In this document: in pieces, positions 4,299 to 8,422 of the stretch
How the letters are laid out: every line of letters begins with the position of its first letter
How positions within the stretch are numbered: position 1 is the first letter of the stretch
NCBI GenBank assembly: GCA_018262385.1
Contig: JAGSPQ010000470.1
Location: 1 to 8,422, forward strand
Length of the DNA: 8,422 nucleotides
Source: Myxococcaceae bacterium
GTDB lineage: Bacteria > Myxococcota > Myxococcia > Myxococcales > Myxococcaceae
Direction: 5' to 3'
Made by a program: the position numbers and the translations under genes
The notes under the pieces: generated by a model
Told to the model about the DNA's origin: nothing
What the model saw: only the letters and a program-made list of their open reading frames with translations
Databases searched by the model: none

Positions 4299-6416
4299 TC
4301 AGTCGAACAGCCCGTTCCCCTCGCCGAAGATCTTCGTCGGGAAGCCGCAGATCGCCCGCGAGGCCATCGCCCCCGAGATGATCGCCCCTTCCATGCAGCC
4401 GGCGTTCAGCCCGCACTGGGTGTAGTCGCCGACCAGGAAGAGGTTGGTGTAGCCGGTGTTGCCGGGCTCGAGCCGGAAGCGGCTGCTGCCGGTGACCGAG
4501 AGCACGTACCGCTCGGACGGCTCGAAGTTCGCCCGCCACCACTGGCTGTCGAGCCGCTCGGGCCCGATCCGGTTGAGCGGGTCGACCAGCAGGCTCCACC
4601 GGAAGAGCAGCTTCCCGGTCACCGGGTCGGGGATGAACGCGTCGGGCCAGAGGAACTGCAGCTTGTCGTTGATGAAGTTGAGCGCCTCGGCCTTCGCGAG
4701 CGCCTCCTGCCGCGCCGGGTAGCCGAGGTCGGTGCGGGGCGGGTAGCTCCAGTCGCTGTCGGTCATCGAGCCGCAGAAGTAGCCGACCACCTTCGGCTCG
4801 TGCGCCGCCGGCCAGTTCTCGTGGGGCAGGGTGATCGACAGATCGGCCCAGGTGTCGAGCGGCTCGCCGAAGGTCGACAGCAGGGACTCGCCGTACTTCC
4901 ACCCCAGCGAGGCGAGATCCTGGTTGAGCCAGAGCTGAAACGCCTGGGTCCGGTTGGTCTGCAGCCGGGTCAGCATCCGCTGCCACGCCTCGCTGCGGGC
5001 GGTCAGCTTCTTCGCCACGTACTGGAGCGGATCGAGCGAGAGCCCGCAGACCACCAGGTCGTAGTCGAGCCCCTTCTTCAGCACCCGCGGCGTGCCGCCC
5101 TGCCAGCCCGAGAAATACGACTCGAGGTCGACCTGCTCGTCCTTCAGTTGCTCGCCTTCGACCAGCTGATCGAACAGCGGCAGCGACGGCCAGCACGGCA
5201 GCCCTTTGACGTTCATCAGCGGCTGGTACTCGGCGCCGTCGAGGTGGGCCTGGCGGTTGAAGTGGATCTCGGTCACCTCGCTGGGGCCGGTGTCGGGGCA
5301 GACCAACTGGGTCACCTCGTGGAAGAACTCGAACTTCACCCCGCGCTGCTTCAGCAACTCGTAGAGCGGCGCGAACACCGTGTCGCCGGTGCCCGCCGCG
5401 AACCGCCAGGTGACCGAGCCCTTGTACATCAGGAACATCCGCACCGCGCCGCGCAGCACGGTGCCCGCTTCCATGTCGGGGTTGTTCGTCCAGTGGAAGA
5501 GGGCGAACGACGAGCTGTACGCCGACTGGATCAGGCACGACTCGAGCAGCTCTTTGGACGCTCCGTGCTTCTTCACCCAGTCGACGAAGTTCTGGTCGTT
5601 GAGCGAGTCGGGGCCTTCATCGAACACGTCGTCCGCCAGCACTCCGATCAGCAGGGTGCCGATCGCGTCGAGGGTGATCCAGGTGCGGTACGCCTCGAGG
5701 TCGGTCTTGATCGAGTTGCCGAGGAAGGCGTGAATCAGCGTCAGCGCGAGCCGAATCAGCGGGGGCACCAACCGCCCGGTGAGCCACGGCGTCCCCCCAC
5801 CCGGGCTCTGGCGCAGCAGGGAAATCGACTTCAGCAGCCCGCGCGCCTGATCGAGGGCGAGGGCGATCGACTTGAGCATCGCCGTCCTCGCCAGCCGGAA
5901 CGGGGCGGCGAGCGCGCCTTCGAGCAGGTCGTCGTCGAGGTCGGCGAGGTACGCCTCCCACAAGCTCCACAGCAGCTCGAAGCTCTCGAGCACGTAGTCC
6001 CACGGAGGCGGGAAGTCGCTGCCCTCTCCCGGCTTCGACGGGTTGCTCGGCAGCGGCAGGTTCCACGCGTGCCACTCGCCCTTGAACTGCTGCTGCATGG
6101 TGAAGAAGTTGTGGGGCAGGAACGCCTGCTCGAAGGTGGCGATCGGGTACTCGGGGCCGCGCTTCAGCTGCTCGTACACCGCCCGCATCATCCGGAACGA
6201 GCTGTCGTAGAAGCCGAACCACAGGTGCAGCCCGTGCTCTTCGATTCGATCGCCCTGGGTCGGATCGCGGCCGGTCGCGCCCTTGCCGCCCAGCCGCCAG
6301 CCCAGCTGGTAGACGGTGATCTCGTAGCGGTCCTGCCACCCCGGCACGCTGGTGAGCTGAAACACGGACGACAGCGAAGCCGCGCCGCCCCCGAGGACGG
6401 CGATTCGTTGTTTCAT
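4299..6416 (-). CDS. Large FAD-dependent oxidoreductase (phytoene desaturase / amine oxidase-like)
   Basis: This 705-residue flavoprotein belongs to the broad amine oxidase / carotenoid desaturase superfamily. The N-terminal dinucleotide-binding fold is IAVLGGGAASLSS (5-17), followed by YQLGWRLGGKGATGRD (36-51), equivalent to the rLGGr element after the second strand. HGLHLWFGFY (61-70) is a further block. AAGTGDTVFAPLYELLKQRG (340-359) is the usual segment before the distal FAD-contact region. The C-terminus has the flavin-binding stretch FLVGDYTQCGLNAGCMEGA (660-678). It is about 200 residues longer than typical phytoene desaturases; the extra length is mostly a helical region near 130-310. 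ATG 6416 is chosen over the in-frame GTG 6437 because the fold begins directly after it; no good Shine-Dalgarno is seen. A candidate sigma-54 promoter lies at 6451-6466. No carotenoid or sterol gene is adjacent, so the substrate is unknown. Codon use resembles its neighbours. Confidence 0.85.
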   Translation of the reverse strand: MKQRIAVLGGGAASLSSVFQLTSVPGWQDRYEITVYQLGWRLGGKGATGRDPTQGDRIEEHGLHLWFGFYDSSFRMMRAVYEQLKRGPEYPIATFEQAFLPHNFFTMQQQFKGEWHAWNLPLPSNPSKPGEGSDFPPPWDYVLESFELLWSLWEAYLADLDDDLLEGALAAPFRLARTAMLKSIALALDQARGLLKSISLLRQSPGGGTPWLTGRLVPPLIRLALTLIHAFLGNSIKTDLEAYRTWITLDAIGTLLIGVLADDVFDEGPDSLNDQNFVDWVKKHGASKELLESCLIQSAYSSSFALFHWTNNPDMEAGTVLRGAVRMFLMYKGSVTWRFAAGTGDTVFAPLYELLKQRGVKFEFFHEVTQLVCPDTGPSEVTEIHFNRQAHLDGAEYQPLMNVKGLPCWPSLPLFDQLVEGEQLKDEQVDLESYFSGWQGGTPRVLKKGLDYDLVVCGLSLDPLQYVAKKLTARSEAWQRMLTRLQTNRTQAFQLWLNQDLASLGWKYGESLLSTFGEPLDTWADLSITLPHENWPAAHEPKVVGYFCGSMTDSDWSYPPRTDLGYPARQEALAKAEALNFINDKLQFLWPDAFIPDPVTGKLLFRWSLLVDPLNRIGPERLDSQWWRANFEPSERYVLSVTGSSRFRLEPGNTGYTNLFLVGDYTQCGLNAGCMEGAIISGAMASRAICGFPTKIFGEGNGLFD

Positions 6417-6450
6417 GGCGCGCCAACATAGCCCCACCCTTCGAGGCGTT

Positions 6451-6466
6451 TGCTATCGTCCGGCCC
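6451..6466 (-). promoter_or_regulatory. Candidate sigma-54 (-24/-12) promoter for the FAD oxidoreductase gene
   Basis: Read on the minus strand this is GGGCCGG-ACGA-TAGCA. It keeps the GG and GC pairs separated by ten bases, as in TGGCACG-N4-TTGCW, and matches at C, G, T and A around them, with mismatches elsewhere. A transcript would start near 6440, about 24 bases before the ATG at 6416. It is weaker than the site at 8352-8367 and could be a coincidence in GC-rich DNA. Confidence 0.35.
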
Positions 6467-6485
6467 GACCAAGGGGGCCGCTTCG

Positions 6486-6746
6486 ATGGCGTACAAGTGT
6501 CCGAAGTGCGGGGGCGTCGCGAGCCGGGCGCACAGCCCCACCGCGCAGCAGGCGGCCGGGCTGGTGGGCGCGCTGATCTACATGGCCTTCGCCGGCCTCA
6601 GCTGCGTCAAGTGCGGCAAGCTCCAGCGCTCCGAGTTCTCGGATGAAGACCGCGGCACGATGGTGCGCAACTCGGTGCTGCTCTTCGTCGGGGGGCTGGT
6701 GCTGCTCGCCGCGTGTGTCGGACTGCTGATCGCAATCAACGACTAA
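6486..6746 (+). CDS. Small membrane protein with a split zinc-ribbon (two CxxC motifs)
   Basis: This 86-residue protein has CPKC at 5-8 and CVKC at 40-43, the pattern of a zinc-binding ribbon, but a hydrophobic stretch (about 24-39) lies between the two knuckles. A second, stronger membrane segment spans about 63-83. The zinc ligands would therefore sit at the membrane surface, probably the cytoplasmic face, if the first hydrophobic stretch is a hairpin or buried helix rather than a full crossing. ATG 6486 is preferred to an upstream in-frame start at 6450 because AAGGGGG (6471-6477) lies eight bases before it and the CPKC motif follows directly. It is the first gene of a two-gene unit: its stop codon overlaps the ribosome binding site of the GIDE-domain gene. 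The specific family is not recognised; zinc binding is inferred from the cysteines. Confidence 0.8.
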   Translation: MAYKCPKCGGVASRAHSPTAQQAAGLVGALIYMAFAGLSCVKCGKLQRSEFSDEDRGTMVRNSVLLFVGGLVLLAACVGLLIAIND

Positions 6747-6750
6747 GGAG
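6745..6750 (+). promoter_or_regulatory. Ribosome binding site of the GIDE-domain gene
   Basis: AAGGAG sits eight bases before the ATG at 6759 and shares bases with the TAA stop of the zinc-ribbon gene (6744-6746). It is a near-consensus Shine-Dalgarno sequence, fixes the start, and indicates translational coupling of the two genes. Confidence 0.85.
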
Positions 6751-6758
6751 ACTCAAAG

Positions 6759-7463
6759 ATGCACTTACTGTTCGCGGCGGTGTTGCTGGCGATTGGCGGC
6801 GTGCTGGTGTGGCGCGGAATGCAGGCCAAAGAGAAGACGAAGGTCATCACCGACACCAAGACCTCGCAGGTCGCCCGGATCGTCCCCGGAATGGTCGAGG
6901 TGAAGGGAAAGGTTCGCTGCGCCGGGCCGCACGTGGTGAGCCCGATGACCAAATCGCCCTGCGTGCTGTTCCACTTCCACGTCGAAGAGTGGAAGCAGCA
7001 CGGCAAGAGCGGCTCGTGGCGAACGGTGATCAACGACATCAAGGAAGCCGGCTGCATCCTCTCTGACGGCTCCGGCGACGTGCGGCTCAACCTGCTCGAG
7101 GCCGAGCTGCTGCTCAAGCCCGACACCCACGCCAAGTCCGGCAGCTTCAACGACGCCACCCCGGAGCTCGAGGCCAGCCTGGCGGCGTACGGGCGCTCGT
7201 CGCAGGGGTTCATCTTCAACAAGGGGATGAAATACACCGAGACGGTGCTTCACGACGGCGACCAGATCTACGCGCTGGGCACCGCCTCGAGCCACCCGGC
7301 TGGCGGCTACCAACTGAGCAAGGGCAACAACCTCTTCATCGTGTCCGACAAGACCGAGGAAGAAGTTGTTGCCCACTTCAACAAGTCCGGGTTGACCGGC
7401 TTCATCGTGGGAGGCCTGCTGGCTGCGGCGGGCCTCGGCGTTGCGGTGGTGCCCTACTTCTAG
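6759..7463 (+). CDS. GIDE-domain membrane protein (bacterial MUL1-like, no RING domain)
   Basis: This 234-residue protein has a membrane helix at each end (about 2-19 and 211-231) flanking a soluble domain. The domain begins with VEVKGKVRC (46-54), SPMTKSPCVLFHFHVEEWKQ (61-80), and RTVINDIKEAGCILSDGSGD (88-107). This matches the GIDE domain pattern: a KGxV strand, then SPxTxxPCV and a beta-rich core with D/G turns. GIDE domains also occur in the mitochondrial ubiquitin ligase MUL1/MAPL, where two membrane helices likewise flank the domain and a RING finger follows; no RING is present here. C-terminal part of the domain: KYTETVLHDGDQIYALGTA (158-176). Function in bacteria is unknown. It is translationally coupled to the zinc-ribbon gene, suggesting the two act together. 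Its TAG stop lies within CTAG shared with the convergent DUF4142-like gene. The family call is from motif memory. Confidence 0.82.
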   Translation: MHLLFAAVLLAIGGVLVWRGMQAKEKTKVITDTKTSQVARIVPGMVEVKGKVRCAGPHVVSPMTKSPCVLFHFHVEEWKQHGKSGSWRTVINDIKEAGCILSDGSGDVRLNLLEAELLLKPDTHAKSGSFNDATPELEASLAAYGRSSQGFIFNKGMKYTETVLHDGDQIYALGTASSHPAGGYQLSKGNNLFIVSDKTEEEVVAHFNKSGLTGFIVGGLLAAAGLGVAVVPYF

Positions 7464-8326
7464 CTGGCGCGGATGTCGCGCTGGAGCTTCTCGACCTGCT
7501 TCTGGTGGTCCTTGAAGGTCTTCACCGCGCGGTCGATCAGCTTGTCGATCTTGCGGTCACCCTTGATGCGGTTGCTCTCGAGGTTCGAGATGTTCTGCCG
7601 CGCGTTCTCGTTGATCATCGAGAGGTACTCGGTGTCGAACTCCGAGCCCTTGAGGGTCTTCAGGCGCTCCCAGCGGGAGTCCTTCGCCTTGGGGTCCACC
7701 GTGCCGGCGGCGCTGCCCATCGTCTCGGGAGCGGGGGCGGGCTGAGGCTCGGCAGAAGGGCTGGGGGTGTCGGGGACTTCGGTGGCGGTGCCGGTGCGGG
7801 TGTCGCCCGCGGTGCCCATCTGGGTGGTGGTGCCGGTGCCGCCGGTGGTGCCCGAGCCCACCGCGCCGCTGCGGGTGTCGGTGCCGGTGGTGGTGCCGGT
7901 GGTGCCGGAGCCGGTGCCGGCCGTGCCGCCCGGGGGCTCGCTGGGCATCTTTTCGCTGGGCATCGGTTCGCTGCCCATCTTCTTCTCGGTGCTGCCGGGT
8001 GCGGACTCCATCGACAGGGTGATGTTCCGGTCCTTGGCGAGATCGAGCACCGCCTTGTCGAGCTTCTGGAAGTCCTTCACCTGCTTCTCGGCGAACGACT
8101 TCACTCTTTCACTGCCTGCATTCGATTGGGCGATGGTGGCCTGCTCGATGCCGGTCTGACTGACCATGTGAAGTTCGGTCAGCACCTGGGTCGGTGTGAG
8201 GGTCTGCTGCTGGGTCTGCGGGGTACTTCCTTGTTCTTTTGGCTCGTAGCTTTCCTTCGGTTGCGGATCGCCTGCGAGCACGAGAGTGGGAATGAGAAAC
8301 GCTGCTGCAATGAGTGTGGCTTTCAT
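7460..8326 (-). CDS. Secreted DUF4142-like protein with a long low-complexity insert
   Basis: This 288-residue protein begins with a signal peptide (MKATLIAAAFLIPTLVLAGD, probable cleavage near residue 18 or 19). Two helical parts follow that together look like DUF4142. The first (about 46-105) contains the helix around GIEQATIAQSNAGSERVKSF and KQVKDFQKLDKAVLDLA. The second (about 217-286) contains LKTLKGSEFDTEYLSMINEN and a closing helix around KTFKDHQKQVEKLQ. In DUF4142 the matching phrase is a LxGxxFDxxYl segment with a conserved final helix. Between the halves lie about 100 residues rich in Gly, Thr, Ser and Pro (108-212), including pentapeptide repeats at 117-131. The ATG at 8326 has an excellent AAGGAGG four bases upstream. 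Sigma-54-type promoter at 8352-8367. DUF4142 is of uncertain, probably envelope or stress-related, function. Its stop shares CTAG with the GIDE gene. The domain call is moderate because the core is split. Confidence 0.8.
   Translation of the reverse strand: MKATLIAAAFLIPTLVLAGDPQPKESYEPKEQGSTPQTQQQTLTPTQVLTELHMVSQTGIEQATIAQSNAGSERVKSFAEKQVKDFQKLDKAVLDLAKDRNITLSMESAPGSTEKKMGSEPMPSEKMPSEPPGGTAGTGSGTTGTTTGTDTRSGAVGSGTTGGTGTTTQMGTAGDTRTGTATEVPDTPSPSAEPQPAPAPETMGSAAGTVDPKAKDSRWERLKTLKGSEFDTEYLSMINENARQNISNLESNRIKGDRKIDKLIDRAVKTFKDHQKQVEKLQRDIRAS
7691..8005 (-). repeat. Low-complexity coding repeat region (Gly/Thr/Ser/Pro linker)
   Basis: The part of the DUF4142-like gene that encodes residues 108-212. 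Bases 7781-7930 are dominated by imperfect GGT/GCC-type triplet repeats (for example GCGGGTGTCG at 7796-7805 and again at 7871-7880) encoding Gly-Thr-rich sequence. Next to it, three 15-bp units (TCGCTGGGCATC at 7938 and 7953, TCGCTGCCCATC at 7968) encode MGSEP-MPSEK-MPSEP. The bias reads well only on the minus strand; the plus-strand Val/Pro-rich open frame here is its shadow. Confidence 0.85.
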
Positions 8327-8330
8327 GCTG

Positions 8331-8337
8331 CCTCCTT
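8331..8337 (-). promoter_or_regulatory. Ribosome binding site of the DUF4142-like gene
   Basis: Read on the minus strand this is AAGGAGG, four bases before the ATG at 8326. It is the strongest Shine-Dalgarno sequence in the window and settles the start, which is followed at once by the signal peptide. Confidence 0.85.
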
Positions 8338-8351
8338 AGTGACGGAGGAAA

Positions 8352-8367
8352 TGCATCCCGCATGCCC
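8352..8367 (-). promoter_or_regulatory. Candidate sigma-54 (-24/-12) promoter for the DUF4142-like gene
   Basis: Read on the minus strand the site is GGGCATG-CGGG-ATGCA. Against the consensus TGGCACG-N4-TTGCW it keeps GGCA, G and TGCA, including both invariant dinucleotides GG and GC with exactly ten bases between them; only three defined positions differ. Transcription would begin near 8341, placing AAGGAGG (8331-8337) and the ATG at 8326 directly downstream, a natural arrangement. A short inverted repeat GCCTCAGGC (8376-8384) lies upstream. The enhancer-binding activator site expected further upstream would fall at or beyond the window edge. Confidence 0.55.
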
Positions 8368-8422
8368 CGCGGTGGGCCTCAGGCTCACATTTCGAGGCGT
8401 TACTCCGCTGGAACCCGGGTCT

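Noticed and set aside
4102..5538. A 478-codon minus-strand open frame in another frame of the oxidoreductase
   Set aside because: Out-of-frame reading of the same gene; composition is Arg/Ala/Pro-rich with no motif, and it also runs into the carbonic anhydrase gene.
4800..6431. A 543-codon plus-strand open frame opposite the FAD oxidoreductase
   Set aside because: Rich in Arg, Glu, Gln and Val/Leu without any domain; the minus-strand frame has FAD-binding motifs at both ends, so this is its shadow.
6417..6437. GTG at 6437 as the start of the FAD oxidoreductase
   Set aside because: The nucleotide-binding fold begins right after the ATG at 6416, and the extra residues (GLCWRA) are not expected in front of it.
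7767..8159. A Val/Pro-rich 130-codon plus-strand frame
   Set aside because: It is the reverse reading of the Gly/Thr repeat tract in the DUF4142-like gene and lacks a ribosome binding site.

Overview
The window reads as chromosomal DNA of a high-GC Gram-negative bacterium, most likely a myxobacterium (Myxococcota). The clearest lineage clue is a DUF2378 / TIGR02265-type protein (246-788, minus strand), a paralogous family known mainly from Myxococcales. Lipoprotein, OmpA-like and signal-peptide-bearing products fit a cell with an outer membrane, and candidate sigma-54 promoters fit myxobacterial regulation. These assignments come from reading the translated sequence; no database search was run.

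Layout. The left edge carries the 3' end of queG (epoxyqueuosine reductase), convergent with and overlapping the DUF2378 gene. A 98-bp divergent intergenic region then leads into a tightly packed three-gene plus-strand operon: a vitamin K epoxide reductase (VKOR) fused to a DsbA-like thioredoxin domain (887-2302), a membrane-anchored cysteine-rich OmpA-like protein (2299-2988), and a TlpA-like thioredoxin lipoprotein (2978-3571). Each start overlaps the preceding stop. Together they look like an envelope disulfide-bond module: an oxidase, a plausible client and a second thioredoxin. A beta-class carbonic anhydrase (3612-4295) follows 40 bp downstream on the same strand.

A large FAD-dependent phytoene-desaturase/amine-oxidase-like protein (4299-6416, minus) converges on the carbonic anhydrase with only 3 bp between stop codons. 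Divergent from it is a two-gene plus-strand unit: a small membrane protein with two CxxC motifs (6486-6746) and a GIDE-domain membrane protein related to the non-RING part of mitochondrial MUL1 (6759-7463). The last gene (7460-8326, minus) is a secreted DUF4142-like protein whose helical domain is split by about 100 residues of low-complexity Gly/Thr/Pro/Ser sequence.

Notable points: candidate sigma-54 (-24/-12) promoters in front of two minus-strand genes, the one at 8352-8367 having very good geometry; three convergent gene pairs whose stops overlap or nearly touch, leaving no room for ordinary terminators; a perfect 18-bp tandem duplication in the carbonic anhydrase; and a G-quadruplex-like G tract in the OmpA-like gene. 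No RNA gene, CRISPR array, insertion sequence or phage gene was seen. No stretch over 300 bases lacks a gene.
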